A DNA stretch of 35,163 nt from an uncultured Lachnospiraceae bacterium (GCA_910577675.1 CAJTOR010000039.1:1-35163); one strand, 5' to 3'. Positions 16,411 through 25,335 are shown, counted from the first letter of the stretch. Numbers and translations: made by a program. The notes: generated from the letters alone by a model not told the origin.

Positions 16411-17838
16411 CTACTGCCCGCGAAGCACTGTATCAAGAATCTGCGCGAGCGGCTCCATTGCATTGTAAGCCTCCTCCACCGTATTCTGGTCGGTTCCCAG
16501 CTCAATCAACATACATCTCTCCCTGAAATGCTGGTTATAGCGATAATTTTTCAGATAAATCCGAAACATTAAGTCAGGGTAGAGCACCCTCCCCACCAGG
16601 TTGGTCTGAAGGCTGAACGCAAGGTTTCCGGAAAGGTTTTTATTTTCCAGATAGTCAATGGGTCCCGATGCATTGCGGCAAAGCCCGTTAAACAGCATTA
16701 CCTGCGCTGTTTTTTTCCCGTTCACCGTCGCCACACGCTTCGCTCCCCCATCCCGGTGCAAATCAATCACAACCTGCACTTCCGGATGCTCCTCCAAAAA
16801 CGCCTCAATCTGCGGTCTTGCCGTGCTGTACGCCTGGTTGCGGTTGTCCTTGCCATCCTTCCTGTCATAGGCTGTCATATCATGGTAGACCGTATAGCCA
16901 TAGCCGCGCAGGTATTCCGCCAGTGCCTCCCCAGGACCCCTGACCGTATCCATCACCTCCCCGCTTTTACTGTCCGCATAACCTTCCGAGGCATGTGTAT
17001 GGTAGATCAGAATCTGGTATCCCCCTTCCGATACCGGGTCAATGGTGAGATCTTTTGAAAGCAGTGACTCCCCGTCAAAAAGCTCCGGCAGCGTACTTGT
17101 AACGGAATCCACTATGTAATAAGTAGAGATTAAATAATTGGGATCTATAAGTTTTGACATACTGAAATTATTTTCAATTAACATTCTTGCAGCAAGTGCC
17201 CCCTTAGCGGGTATATCCTCCTCAATCAACGGCGGTACCGTGGCGGGAACCACCTCTCCCTTTGCGTAGGATATAGGAAGATAGTCCCCATATGCGGCAT
17301 TCTCCATCATAACGCTCTCAAGCAGACCTTCCGCCACAGATATGGAAAATTCCTCATCCGTATTTTTATCCCCTTTCTCCTGCCAGTCCATGCCCCCCGC
17401 TACATTCTCTTTGAGAAAATCTCCTGCCTCCTCTTTCCCATCCCCCTCCTCTTTTATCGTATCGCCCTTTTCCATTTCCCCGCCAATATTTTCTGTCCCG
17501 TCACAGGAATTATCCTCCCATTCCTCCCCCGATATTATGTTTCCTTTATCCCCATCCTCCTGTGCAATCACATAGCGGCTGTGACACAGGATATGTTCTG
17601 AAATAAACCGGAAAGGTCCCCTGTTTTCCTCGTGGAATTTAAGATAGGAGAACACTGTCCTGTCATTTAACAAAAGCCTTTCCCCGATCTGCCTTGCAAG
17701 CGGGGCATCCTGCGGTATGAGGCGCTGCCACAGGGAGCGCGCCAGCCCGCCAAGAGCGCGCAGCCCAAAAATAAGAACTACTGTGCCACAGACAAGGACA
17801 AATATTTTTTTCCATTTTTCCTTCTGCCTCCGCCTCAT
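16411..17838 (-). CDS. spoIIP: Stage II sporulation protein P (SpoIIP)
   Basis: SpoIIP is a peptidoglycan amidase and endopeptidase that works with SpoIID and SpoIIM at the septum during engulfment. The 475-aa protein has an N-terminal membrane anchor (KIFVLVCGTVVLIFGLRAL), a long acidic linker (about 100-200) and a C-terminal amidase domain with ILIYHTHASEGY (zinc-site His and Glu), VQVVIDLHRDGG and CMLIELGTDQNTVEEA. The frame starts with TTG at 17856, overlapping the gpr stop as TTGA, but the ATG at 17838 follows GGGGAAAGG and is more likely. It is co-transcribed with gpr, as in most clostridia. Confidence 0.93.
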   Translation of the reverse strand: MRRRQKEKWKKIFVLVCGTVVLIFGLRALGGLARSLWQRLIPQDAPLARQIGERLLLNDRTVFSYLKFHEENRGPFRFISEHILCHSRYVIAQEDGDKGNIISGEEWEDNSCDGTENIGGEMEKGDTIKEEGDGKEEAGDFLKENVAGGMDWQEKGDKNTDEEFSISVAEGLLESVMMENAAYGDYLPISYAKGEVVPATVPPLIEEDIPAKGALAARMLIENNFSMSKLIDPNYLISTYYIVDSVTSTLPELFDGESLLSKDLTIDPVSEGGYQILIYHTHASEGYADSKSGEVMDTVRGPGEALAEYLRGYGYTVYHDMTAYDRKDGKDNRNQAYSTARPQIEAFLEEHPEVQVVIDLHRDGGAKRVATVNGKKTAQVMLFNGLCRNASGPIDYLENKNLSGNLAFSLQTNLVGRVLYPDLMFRIYLKNYRYNQHFRERCMLIELGTDQNTVEEAYNAMEPLAQILDTVLRGQ

Positions 17839-17852
17839 ATCCTTCCCCCATT

Positions 17853-18803
17853 TCAAATATCAAAAAAACAGTAATTGATTGCCTCAGAGATTGTCCGGCT
17901 TATCTGATGGATTTCCTCATCAATCGATTTCGGCGTAACAAACATGGTATTTACCTTGCGCATCCCCTCAACACCTTTCAAAAAAAGACCGATCTCCTTC
18001 CGGTTATAACCCTGTTCCTTTAAAAGCCCTTCCATCGAATCGCGCACAATGGTAACCGCATCCACCACGGTTGGCACACCGATGGCAACAACCGGACAGC
18101 CAATACTTTCTTCATTTAACGACTGCCTGTTGTTTCCAATCCCCGCTCCCGGGCAGATACCCGTATCCGTCAATTGCACCGTTGTGTTCAGGCGCTCCAC
18201 ACTCCTTGCCGCAAGCGCGTCAACCACCAGCACCAAATCCGGCTTTATGCGCTTTACAATTCCCTGTATAATCTCCGCCGCCTCCATCCCGGTCTGTCCC
18301 ATCACCCCCGGCGCTACGGCGCTCAAAGCGACTTCCTCCCCGTCTTTGCTCTTTTCCAGGTGCTTGTTCAAAAAGCCCTCCCCGTATTCCATTAAAAGAT
18401 GGCGGGTTACGAAAAGCTGGTCGGTCACAAGGGGTCCTAACGAGTCCGGTGTCACCTCCCGGTTGCCAAGCCCGGTTACAAGAACCTGACACTGCCCTTT
18501 ATCTCCCCGCTTAATCCTGTCCCCGCACAAGAGCCCAAGCTGCCTGCCCACCTCCTCGCTCACCTTCCTGCGCCCGTCCTCCCCGCCGGAAAATAATTCC
18601 GCCGCCTCCACTGTAATATATGTTCCAACCGGTTTTTTCATCACCTCTGCCCCGTGCTCATTAAGTATCTCCACCCTGGTCACGCGCATCCTGCCGTCCT
18701 CACAGAAATCTTCTTTCAGTACCACTCCCTTGACTTCAACATCGTCCTCCGTAAACCTCTCCTGCACCTCAAGTGCGAGATCCGTCCGAATTTCCCCTTC
18801 CAT
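17853..18803 (-). CDS. gpr: Spore germination protease GPR
   Basis: GPR degrades the small acid-soluble spore proteins early in germination, freeing DNA and amino acids. It is made as an inactive zymogen in the forespore. The 316-aa protein has the family beginning RTDLALEVQE, the conserved VLVTGLGNREVTPDSLGP and VLVVDALAARSVERLNTTVQLTDTGICPGAGIGN core, with the conserved Asp residues of this atypical aspartic protease, and a C-terminal NTMFVTPKSIDEEI. GAGGAAGGG precedes the ATG. Upstream a GCATA box (18867-18863) followed by an A-rich ATA element is weakly like a sigma-G promoter, but I cannot be sure of it. It overlaps spoIIP downstream. Confidence 0.95.
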   Translation of the reverse strand: MEGEIRTDLALEVQERFTEDDVEVKGVVLKEDFCEDGRMRVTRVEILNEHGAEVMKKPVGTYITVEAAELFSGGEDGRRKVSEEVGRQLGLLCGDRIKRGDKGQCQVLVTGLGNREVTPDSLGPLVTDQLFVTRHLLMEYGEGFLNKHLEKSKDGEEVALSAVAPGVMGQTGMEAAEIIQGIVKRIKPDLVLVVDALAARSVERLNTTVQLTDTGICPGAGIGNNRQSLNEESIGCPVVAIGVPTVVDAVTIVRDSMEGLLKEQGYNRKEIGLFLKGVEGMRKVNTMFVTPKSIDEEIHQISRTISEAINYCFFDI

Positions 18804-18877
18804 AAGTATGCCCTTCCTCTCTTTTTTATTCCTTTCTTATTTTTTGTTATTTTCCATAAATTTATGCAATTTTTCTC

Positions 18878-18906
18878 TTGACATCCGACAGGAAATGATT
18901 TATGAT
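18878..18906 (+). promoter_or_regulatory. Strong sigma-A promoter of rpsT
   Basis: TTGACA at 18878-18883 and TATGAT at 18901-18906 are separated by exactly 17 bases. This gives a leader of about 80 bases before the rpsT start codon. In S20 genes that leader is often used for autoregulation; I see no specific site here. Confidence 0.88.
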
Positions 18907-18994
18907 TCAATCGTATGTTTTCCGGGAAACGTCCGTGTCCGGATTCCCCGAAAACTTTCATGCGAAAAAACAATATCGTTTGGAGGTGTACAAA

Positions 18995-19258
18995 TTGGCA
19001 AATATTAAATCCGCTAAGAAAAGAATCTTAGTTATCGAAACCAAGACCTTGAGAAATAAGATGGTAAAATCCAAAGTAAAAACCCTGACAAAGAAGGTTG
19101 AGGCTGCTGTTGCCGCTGCGGACAAGAACGCTGCTGCCACCGCGTTAAAGAACGCTGTCGTAGCGATCGACAAGGCTGCTGCAAAGGGTATCTTCCACAA
19201 GAATACCGCAGCAAGGAAAGTTTCCAGATTATCGAAAGCCGTAAACAAAATGGCGTAG
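18995..19258 (+). CDS. rpsT: Ribosomal protein S20
   Basis: S20 is a primary 16S-rRNA-binding protein of the small subunit. The 87-aa protein begins (M)ANIKSAKKRILVIETKTLRNK and ends KNTAARKVSRLSKAVNKMA, as in all S20 proteins, and is very rich in Lys and Ala. The start is TTG, not ATG: GGAGG lies eight bases before it, and the longer in-frame ATG at 18902 falls inside the promoter's -10 box and cannot be used. Use of TTG may limit translation, in line with the known autoregulation of S20 in other bacteria (inference). It is the only clear plus-strand gene here and is divergent from gpr. Confidence 0.97.
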   Translation: MANIKSAKKRILVIETKTLRNKMVKSKVKTLTKKVEAAVAAADKNAAATALKNAVVAIDKAAAKGIFHKNTAARKVSRLSKAVNKMA

Positions 19259-19274
19259 TGATACGCACAAAAAA

Positions 19275-19307
19275 TCCCGCAGGACTAACCCACCCGCGGG
19301 ACTTTTT
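19275..19307 (+). terminator. rpsT terminator, probably bidirectional
   Basis: TCCCGC (19275-19280) pairs with GCGGGA (19296-19301), followed by a T-tract (CTTTTTATA). On the minus strand the stem is followed by TTTTTTGTG, so it could also stop transcripts arriving from the right. No gene lies between it and 19389. Confidence 0.85.
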
Positions 19308-19388
19308 ATATTTGTCAAAGGAATTTCAATTGACGGGTTAAAGCTATTCAGTTAAAGGAGAGCAGCCTTCCCACCTCTCGCAGTTTTT

Positions 19389-21188
19389 TCATATCGCCCT
19401 GGTCGCTTCTTTAAGCCATGCCGCCTCATCATCACTAAGATGAGGCGCGATATTTTCATAGACTTTGCTGTGGTATGTGTTTAACAACTCTCTTTCCCTC
19501 TCGGACATTTTTTCCGGCAGCACCGCTTCAAGGTCAATCGGAACAATGGTCAGCGTTTCAAATTCCATAAACTGCCCGTACTCCGTCTTTTCCGCTTTCT
19601 TGCAGACAATCAGGTTCTCCGTGCGTATCCCGAATTTCCCCTCAAAATACAGCCCCGGCTCATCCGAAACCACCATGCCTTCGACAAGTTCTGTGTATGT
19701 TGTCCGCTCCTGTTCCCTCACCCTCCAGTGGAAACTGACCGGTCCTTCATGCACATTTAAGAAGCATCCGACCCCATGCCCTGTGCCGTGGTTGTAGTCA
19801 AGCCCCCGCTCCCACATTGGGAAACGTGCCAGATAGTCCAGGTTCGCGCCGCATATGCCGGACTTGAATTTTGCCCCGGCAAGATTTAAATTCCCGCGAA
19901 GCACCAGCGTGAATGCCTCCTTCTCCTCCTGCGTAAGCTCCCCCAAAGCGACTGTCCTTGTGATATCAGTCGTTCCTTCAAGGTACTGCCCACCGGTATC
20001 CATCAGCACAAGCCCGCTCGGTTTCAATTCCACATTGCTCTCCTCCGTCGCAGAATAGTGGATGATTGCTCCATGCTCCGCATATCCCACAATCGGCTCG
20101 AAACTCGGTCCCATATAATGTTCCTGCTGCCTGCGGAGCTCCTCAAATTTGTCCGCCACCGAAAGCTCCGTCATCTGAGTTTTCCCAATATTTTTCTTCA
20201 GCCAGTAAATCAGCTTTGTGACCGCCACACCGTCCCGTATATGAACCATGCGCTCATTATCAACTTCGGTTTTGTTCTTGATGCATTTTGGCAGCAGGGT
20301 AAAATTATCCCCGGTCAGAAGTTTAACACCCTCACCCCGGTTCATCATCACTGCATAATTCGTCTTTTTCTCATCAACATAGAGCGACTTCCCGTCCGGT
20401 ATCTGCTTTACAAAATCATATACCGCATTGTACGGCGCAAATGCCACACCGTCCGCCGCAAGCGCCTGGCGCACCTGGTCTTTAAGTGTCTGCTCATTGA
20501 TAAAGAGTATGGCGGAGTCCATGGTCATAACCAGGTACGAAAGCACCACCGGGTTGCACGCCACATCCCCCCCGCGGATATTTAAGAGCCAGGCAATATC
20601 ATCGAGCGAAGATAATACAAAATAATCTGCCTTCTTCCCCTCCATTGCCGCGCGGACATCGGAGAGCTTGTCGGCGCGGGATTTGCCCGTGCAGGAAAGA
20701 TCAAGCAGCATAACCGGTTCCGCCGCAAGTGCCGGGCGGTTCTCCCAGATTTCCCCCACCAAATCCATATCGTAAACCAGGGTAATTTTCTTTTGCTTCT
20801 TCTCAAAAACCCTGTTCAGATTCTGCGCCGTCTTAAAATTAACTGCCCTGCCGTCAAAACCGAGTTTTGCCCCATCTGCCAGTTTATCTGCCAAAAATTC
20901 CGAAAGCTTAGGGACACCCTCCTCCTGCATCTTAAATAACGTGACACCCGTATTTTTAAGTTCCTGCTCCGCCTGCAAGAAATACCGCCCATCCGTCCAG
21001 AGTCCCGCCATGTCCTTCATAACCACAAGGCTCCCCGCAGAGCCGGTAAACCCGGACATATATTTCCGGCACTTAAAAAAATCGCCGACGTACTCAGAAC
21101 CATGGAAGTCCTGTGTCAGTATCAAATAGGCATCAATCCCCTCGCGCTCCATAACGGCACGCAATTTTTCAAGCCGCTCCTTAATCAT
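19389..21188 (-). CDS. Xaa-Pro aminopeptidase (aminopeptidase P, M24B)
   Basis: This dimetal peptidase removes an N-terminal residue preceding proline. The 599-aa length and three-domain layout match the long eukaryote-like aminopeptidase P rather than the about 440-aa E. coli PepP. There are two creatinase-like N-terminal domains (1 to about 310) and a pita-bread catalytic domain. Metal ligands are visible: two Asp in LMDTGGQYLEGTTDITRTV, His in NHGTGHGVGCFLNVHEGP, Glu in VVSDEPGLYFEGKFG and Glu in IRTENLIV. The ATG follows GGAAGGGGAAAAAAG. It is cytoplasmic. It lies just downstream of the small protein gene at 21206-21374. Confidence 0.93.
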   Translation of the reverse strand: MIKERLEKLRAVMEREGIDAYLILTQDFHGSEYVGDFFKCRKYMSGFTGSAGSLVVMKDMAGLWTDGRYFLQAEQELKNTGVTLFKMQEEGVPKLSEFLADKLADGAKLGFDGRAVNFKTAQNLNRVFEKKQKKITLVYDMDLVGEIWENRPALAAEPVMLLDLSCTGKSRADKLSDVRAAMEGKKADYFVLSSLDDIAWLLNIRGGDVACNPVVLSYLVMTMDSAILFINEQTLKDQVRQALAADGVAFAPYNAVYDFVKQIPDGKSLYVDEKKTNYAVMMNRGEGVKLLTGDNFTLLPKCIKNKTEVDNERMVHIRDGVAVTKLIYWLKKNIGKTQMTELSVADKFEELRRQQEHYMGPSFEPIVGYAEHGAIIHYSATEESNVELKPSGLVLMDTGGQYLEGTTDITRTVALGELTQEEKEAFTLVLRGNLNLAGAKFKSGICGANLDYLARFPMWERGLDYNHGTGHGVGCFLNVHEGPVSFHWRVREQERTTYTELVEGMVVSDEPGLYFEGKFGIRTENLIVCKKAEKTEYGQFMEFETLTIVPIDLEAVLPEKMSERERELLNTYHSKVYENIAPHLSDDEAAWLKEATRAI

Positions 21189-21203
21189 CTTTTTTCCCCT
21201 TCC

Positions 21204-21374
21204 TTATTTCATTCGATATTCCAGACATTCATAAACCACGACGCAGCCTTCCACAATCTCCTCCGGAAGCAGTGCCCTCGCCACCAGTTTCAACTCGCTA
21301 TCGGGCTTATCCACGCGCCTCAGATTCGCATAATCTCCGTCGATTGTTACAACAACATATTCATAACTTTCCAT
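21204..21374 (-). CDS. Small conserved protein, DUF3006-like
   Basis: From the ATG at 21374 this encodes 56 aa: MESYEYVVVTIDGDYANLRR, then a short acidic turn, LVARALLPEEIVEGCVVVYE and CLEYRMK. The pattern of a VVxxIDGDYAxLRR strand pair followed by ALLPEEIxEG resembles DUF3006-type small beta proteins, whose role is unknown. The frame is open to 21452, but the extension would overlap the purC terminator, and AGGGGCAGGA lies just before the chosen ATG. It probably shares a transcript with the aminopeptidase gene. Confidence 0.7.
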   Translation of the reverse strand: MESYEYVVVTIDGDYANLRRVDKPDSELKLVARALLPEEIVEGCVVVYECLEYRMK

Positions 21375-21432
21375 ATTCCTGCCCCTTTTTAATCCGCCAT
21401 ACACAAACGCCACACACAAACCATTCCAAACG

Positions 21433-21470
21433 GCAAAAGCCGGCACCCACAAAATATGCAGGATACCGGC
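21433..21470 (-). terminator. purC terminator
   Basis: On the minus strand GCCGGTATCC (21470-21461) pairs with GGGTGCCGGC (21448-21439), with two G-U wobbles and a 12-base loop, followed by TTTTGCC. It lies 15 bases after the purC stop. Confidence 0.75.
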
Positions 21471-21484
21471 ACGATCTGCCGTTA

Positions 21485-22357
21485 TTACTCTAATGGTTTC
21501 CCGGTCAGGAGTTCATAGCCCTGTAAATATTTTCCAATTGTTTTTTCCAGTACATCCTGCGGCAATGTCCAGTTATTGTCCGGATTTGCCTTGAGCCAGT
21601 CGCGCGCGAACTGTTTGTCAAAAGACGGCTGACCATGTCCCGGCTCATACCCTTCTACCGGCCAGAAACGCGAACTGTCAGGGGTCAGCATCTCATCGGC
21701 AAGTACAATGTTCCCCTCCTCATCAAGCCCGAATTCAAATTTCGTATCCGCAATGATTATACCGCGGGCAAGAGCGTACTCTGCACATTTTTTATAGAGC
21801 ATAAGTGTATAATCACGCAGTTTTTCCGCATACTCCCTTCCCTTGCCTGGAAAGCGCGCTTCTAAATATTCGACACTCTGTTCAAATGAAATATTTTCGT
21901 CATGTTCACCGATTTCTGCTTTTGTGGACGGCGTATAAATCGGTTGCGGGAGTTTGTCGGATTCTTTTAACCCCTCCGGCAGACGGATGCCGCAAACGGT
22001 TCCATTTTCCTTGTAACTCGCCCAACCACTTCCCGTTATATAGCCGCGCACAATGCACTCCACCGGAAATATTTTTAATTTCCTGCAAAGCATGCTGTTC
22101 CCGTCAAACTCCTCCTTGCGGAAAAATTCCGGCATATCATTTACATCAACTGAAATCATATGGTTTGGCAGGATATCCTTCGTCATCTCAAACCAGAACT
22201 TAGACAACTGTGTCAGCACGGTTCCCTTCTTTTCTATCTTGTTGTTTAAGATTACATCAAAACAACTGATGCGGTCGGTTGCCACAATCACCAAGTTCTC
22301 CCCGATATCATAAATCTCCCGCACTTTTCCCTCTTTAACCGGTTTAAATTCCTGCAT
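21485..22357 (-). CDS. purC: Phosphoribosylaminoimidazole-succinocarboxamide synthase
   Basis: PurC joins aspartate to CAIR with ATP to give SAICAR in purine synthesis. The 290-aa protein begins EFKPVKEGKVREIYDIGENLVIVATDRISCFDVIL, the ATP-site entry of the family. It has VECIVRGYITGSGWASYKENG and TKFEFGLDEEGNIVLADEMLTPDSSRFWP, the second family signature. It is of the longer type (about 290-300 aa, shared with yeast) rather than the about 235-aa Bacillus type. AGAGGAGCGAT precedes the ATG. No other pur gene is adjacent, and the gap upstream (22358-22556) suggests its own promoter. Confidence 0.96.
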   Translation of the reverse strand: MQEFKPVKEGKVREIYDIGENLVIVATDRISCFDVILNNKIEKKGTVLTQLSKFWFEMTKDILPNHMISVDVNDMPEFFRKEEFDGNSMLCRKLKIFPVECIVRGYITGSGWASYKENGTVCGIRLPEGLKESDKLPQPIYTPSTKAEIGEHDENISFEQSVEYLEARFPGKGREYAEKLRDYTLMLYKKCAEYALARGIIIADTKFEFGLDEEGNIVLADEMLTPDSSRFWPVEGYEPGHGQPSFDKQFARDWLKANPDNNWTLPQDVLEKTIGKYLQGYELLTGKPLE

Positions 22358-22556
22358 ATCGCTCCTCTTTTCTGCGCTGTATTATATTTTCGTTCCGGTA
22401 TCTCCCCCACAGGGCAGCGCGCCCTCTGCGGACTTTCCGTGCAAAACTGCGCCATCCATCCGGCAAAGACATTATTTTTGCAATCTGCCACGCCTTTTTT
22501 GATTTCCGGCCACTTTTTGTCCGTTTCTTACAGTTTATTACATATTTTCTAAAAAA
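22358..22556 (-). other. purC leader region with small hairpins
   Basis: On the minus strand TTGATT is followed after 17 bases by TAAACT near 22555-22527, a weak promoter-like pair. Further down AGGGC and GCCCT pair around GCGCT, and CGGA pairs with TCCG around AAG, giving two small GC-rich hairpins close to the purC start. The conserved cores of the purine, PreQ1 and ZTP riboswitches are not recognisable. Confidence 0.3.
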
Positions 22557-23117
22557 TCAAGGGGTGGGATAGATTTTCTCCTGGGGCAAAAGCCCGCTTA
22601 TATCAATCCCCTTCTTCCTCTTCCCATCCAATTCCTTTACATAACCCGTTATATCGGAAATCCCCCGAATCCATCCGTCCACATATTTTCTTACAGCGTC
22701 CCCGCGAAGACCAAGCTGGATCGAACGGTAATTTAAAGGATTGCCAAAGATATCCCGCTCCGGATCCCACTGGCATCGGAGAGCGGAGTTTTTAACCCGT
22801 TCTTCCCACTGGCTGCGGCTTATACCAAGCATTTCACTGTACGATGACGGGACGGCATTTTCAACGATATAATCAAACGCTTCCCGTTCAAGCTCAATTG
22901 CAAGGACATATTCCTGACTTTCCTTTGTCGCCCAGCCACAACGGTACATCATCCACAAAAATGACGGCTTAATCCATGTCATCCGACCCATCTTAAAATT
23001 TTCCCCGAAGGCGCCTTTCTTAACTGCTTCCTCCGCAATATTTCTGCCATATGCCTGATAGACCCTGACAGTATCTTTTGTATACACTGCCCTGATTTGT
23101 CTTTCTCCCGCTTCCAT
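22557..23117 (-). CDS. DUF4291 domain protein
   Basis: From the ATG at 23117 this encodes 186 aa. IRAVYTKDTVRVYQAYGRNIAEEAVKKGAFG followed by FKMGRMTWIKPSFLWMMYRCGWATKESQE is the clear signature of DUF4291, a widespread family of unknown function in bacteria and fungi. It contains no obvious catalytic triad or membrane segment and is presumably cytoplasmic. The frame opens at 23138, but AGAGGAAG lies nine bases before the chosen ATG, which begins one base after the argD stop, so it is translationally coupled to argD. Its place at the end of an arg operon may be chance. Confidence 0.85.
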   Translation of the reverse strand: MEAGERQIRAVYTKDTVRVYQAYGRNIAEEAVKKGAFGENFKMGRMTWIKPSFLWMMYRCGWATKESQEYVLAIELEREAFDYIVENAVPSSYSEMLGISRSQWEERVKNSALRCQWDPERDIFGNPLNYRSIQLGLRGDAVRKYVDGWIRGISDITGYVKELDGKRKKGIDISGLLPQEKIYPTP

Positions 23118-23118
23118 C

Positions 23119-24312
23119 CTATTGCTCTTCCTCTGCAATCACCGGCTCAAGGATTTTTATCATCTCGTCCACATGTTCTTTTCCTATTACAAGCGGCGGC
23201 ACAAACCGGATAATCCGCTCTCCTGCCGAGAAGGTTATAAGACCGGCATCCATCGCCTTTTTAATAATTTCTTTTACCGGGCGGTCAAATTCAAGCCCCT
23301 GCATCATCCCTCTTCCCCTGCGCTCCTTGATGCAGGCGTATTTTTCTTCCAGTACATCGAGCTGTTTTTCCAGATAAACCGATACTTCACGCACATTTTC
23401 AAGTACCTGCTGCTTTTCAAAGAGTTCAAAAACCTTTAAGATGGCTGCCGCCGCAAACGGGTTGCCGCCGTAGGTGCTCCCGTGATCTCCTGGCACCAGC
23501 GCAGCCGCATATTCTTCTTTTGCCACAAATGCGCCGACCGGAACACCGCATCCAAGTGCTTTGGCAAGTGTTACCACATCCGGCTTTATTTTGTACTGCT
23601 CATACGCCATCATTGTCCCGGTACGTCCCATGCCACACTGGATTTCATCGAGGATTAACAAAATCCCCTCCCTGTCACACAGGGCGCGCACTTTCTGCAA
23701 AAATTCATATTCTGCCGGGTAAAGCCCTCCTTCTCCCTGCACGGTTTCCATTATAATAGCGCAGGTTTTCTTTGTGACTTTCGCCGCGACATCTTCATAG
23801 TTGTTATAGTCCGCAAATACAATGCCCCCAAGTGTCCCGAATGGTTCACGGTATTTCGGTGTCCCGGTAACGGACAGTGCACCCATGCTCCTCCCGTGAA
23901 ATGAATGGTTCATTGCGATTATCTCGCCGTCCGCCTTCCCGTATTTATTATAATATACTTTCCTTGCCAGCTTGATTGCCCCCTCAACCGCCTCCGTTCC
24001 GCTATTTGTCAGGAACACGCGGTCAAGTCCCGTCATCTTTGTGATTTTTTCACAAGCTTCTGCCGCCGGGATATTATAAAAGTAATTGGATGTATGGAGG
24101 AGTTTGTCCACCTGCGCTTTGAGCGCATTATTATATTCCTGGTTGTTATAGCCGAGGGCAAAAACTGCAATGCCAGCTCCAAAGTCCAGGTATTTTTTTT
24201 GATCCCGGTCATAAAGATATACACCATCCCCGCGTTCCAACACGATCGGATAACGCCCATAGGTGTGCATCAGCACCCGATCCGCTGACTCTATCCACTG
24301 TTTTGAATCCAT
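23119..24312 (-). CDS. argD: Acetylornithine aminotransferase
   Basis: ArgD is a PLP enzyme that converts N-acetylglutamate semialdehyde and glutamate to N-acetylornithine and 2-oxoglutarate. The 397-aa protein has LTNSGTEAVEGAIKLARKVYYNKYG, HSFHGRSMGALSVTG, LILDEIQCGMGRTG (the Asp that holds the PLP nitrogen) and VTLAKALGCGVPVGAF (the Schiff-base Lys), and GGNPFAAAAILKV. GGAGGCAGA precedes the ATG. It follows argB, separated by an eroded palindromic repeat, and is the last biosynthetic gene of the arg operon here. Confidence 0.96.
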   Translation of the reverse strand: MDSKQWIESADRVLMHTYGRYPIVLERGDGVYLYDRDQKKYLDFGAGIAVFALGYNNQEYNNALKAQVDKLLHTSNYFYNIPAAEACEKITKMTGLDRVFLTNSGTEAVEGAIKLARKVYYNKYGKADGEIIAMNHSFHGRSMGALSVTGTPKYREPFGTLGGIVFADYNNYEDVAAKVTKKTCAIIMETVQGEGGLYPAEYEFLQKVRALCDREGILLILDEIQCGMGRTGTMMAYEQYKIKPDVVTLAKALGCGVPVGAFVAKEEYAAALVPGDHGSTYGGNPFAAAAILKVFELFEKQQVLENVREVSVYLEKQLDVLEEKYACIKERRGRGMMQGLEFDRPVKEIIKKAMDAGLITFSAGERIIRFVPPLVIGKEHVDEMIKILEPVIAEEEQ

Positions 24313-24329
24313 TCTGCCTCCTGATTTAT

Positions 24330-24386
24330 TAGTCCTTAAAAATCCCCGATGGAGCCTGGGATTTTGCTGTTTTTAGTTGCGCAGAT
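24330..24386 (-). repeat. Minimal or eroded palindromic repeat R4 (argB-argD gap)
   Basis: AAAATCCC pairs perfectly with GGGATTTT around CGATGGAGCCT, and is followed by TGCTGTTTTTAGTTGCGCAG, which matches the junction between two tandem units of the family (TGCTGTTTT then TTAAGTTCCGCA). The conserved inner part is missing, so this is a short hairpin keeping only the ends. Confidence 0.55.
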
Positions 24387-24401
24387 TACCTTAAACCGGG
24401 T

Positions 24402-25319
24402 TTAGTTTACACTCGTTCCCGCTTCGTTATCGTAAAGGATTGATTCGTCATTGATAATTGCCGTCCCGATTCCCTTGTTGGTAAAGAATTCGAGAAGCAG
24501 ACAATGCTCCAGCCTGCCGTCTAAAATATGCACGCGGGAAACTCCGTTCCTGACTGCATCAATACAGTTTTTAAGTTTTGGCAGCATTCCCCCGCCAATA
24601 AATCCTTCCCCGATCAGCTTATCTGCTGCCGGAAGTGTCAACACCGAAATTAATGAAGATTTGTCTGCCGGATCGCGGTACACTCCTTCTATATCCGTGA
24701 GGAATGCCAGTTTTTCCGCACCGACCGCGCACGCAATTGCACAGGCAGCATCATCCGCATTGATATTGTAAGCATGGGAGTCTTCCCCTCCAAGCCCGAT
24801 CGGTGCAATTACTGGGATATAATCATTTTTAATCAGTGTGTCAATTAAATCGGTGTTTACTTTTGTTACATTGCCAACATAGCCGATATCTTGCCCACCC
24901 GCCATCTTTCTTTCCACTACCAGGGTTTTTCCGTCCTTGCCACATATCCCGGCGGCTTTTACACCGAGTTTTTCCAACATCTGCACCAGATTTTTATTTA
25001 CTTTGCCAAGCACCATTTCTGCGACTTCCATTGTCACTTCATCCGTTACACGCAACCCTTCGATAAACCTGGCTTCATGCCCCAAAAGCCCGACCCATTT
25101 TGTGATTTCCTTGCCTCCGCCGTGCACGATGATCGGCTGCATTCCCACGAGCTTTAACAGCGCCACGTCCTTGATTACACTCATCTGAAGTTCAGGGTCA
25201 AGCATTGCGCTCCCGCCATATTTTACGATAACTTTCTTATTGTTAAATTTCTGAATATACGGAAGTGCCTCAATAAGGGTTTCCGCCTTGGCTATTGTCC
25301 GCTCCATATCTTTTTCCAT
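24402..25319 (-). CDS. argB: Acetylglutamate kinase
   Basis: ArgB phosphorylates N-acetylglutamate with ATP. The 305-aa protein has VIVKYGGSAML (phosphate-binding Gly loop), PIIVHGGGKEITKW, and NINADDAACAIA near the ATP site. It has the N-terminal helix IAKAETLIEALPYIQKFNNK, found in hexameric, arginine-inhibited enzymes, so feedback inhibition is likely (inference). The open frame continues to 25367, but those 16 codons lie in the repeat element R5a; AGGAG lies eight bases before the ATG at 25319. It is preceded by argJ and the R5 pair, and followed by argD. Confidence 0.96.
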   Translation of the reverse strand: MEKDMERTIAKAETLIEALPYIQKFNNKKVIVKYGGSAMLDPELQMSVIKDVALLKLVGMQPIIVHGGGKEITKWVGLLGHEARFIEGLRVTDEVTMEVAEMVLGKVNKNLVQMLEKLGVKAAGICGKDGKTLVVERKMAGGQDIGYVGNVTKVNTDLIDTLIKNDYIPVIAPIGLGGEDSHAYNINADDAACAIACAVGAEKLAFLTDIEGVYRDPADKSSLISVLTLPAADKLIGEGFIGGGMLPKLKNCIDAVRNGVSRVHILDGRLEHCLLLEFFTNKGIGTAIINDESILYDNEAGTSVN

Positions 25320-25335
25320 GTTTTTTTCTCCTATT

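Noticed and set aside
22358..22556. A purine, PreQ1 or ZTP riboswitch in the purC leader
   Set aside because: None of the conserved cores of these classes could be matched on the minus strand; only small hairpins are seen.
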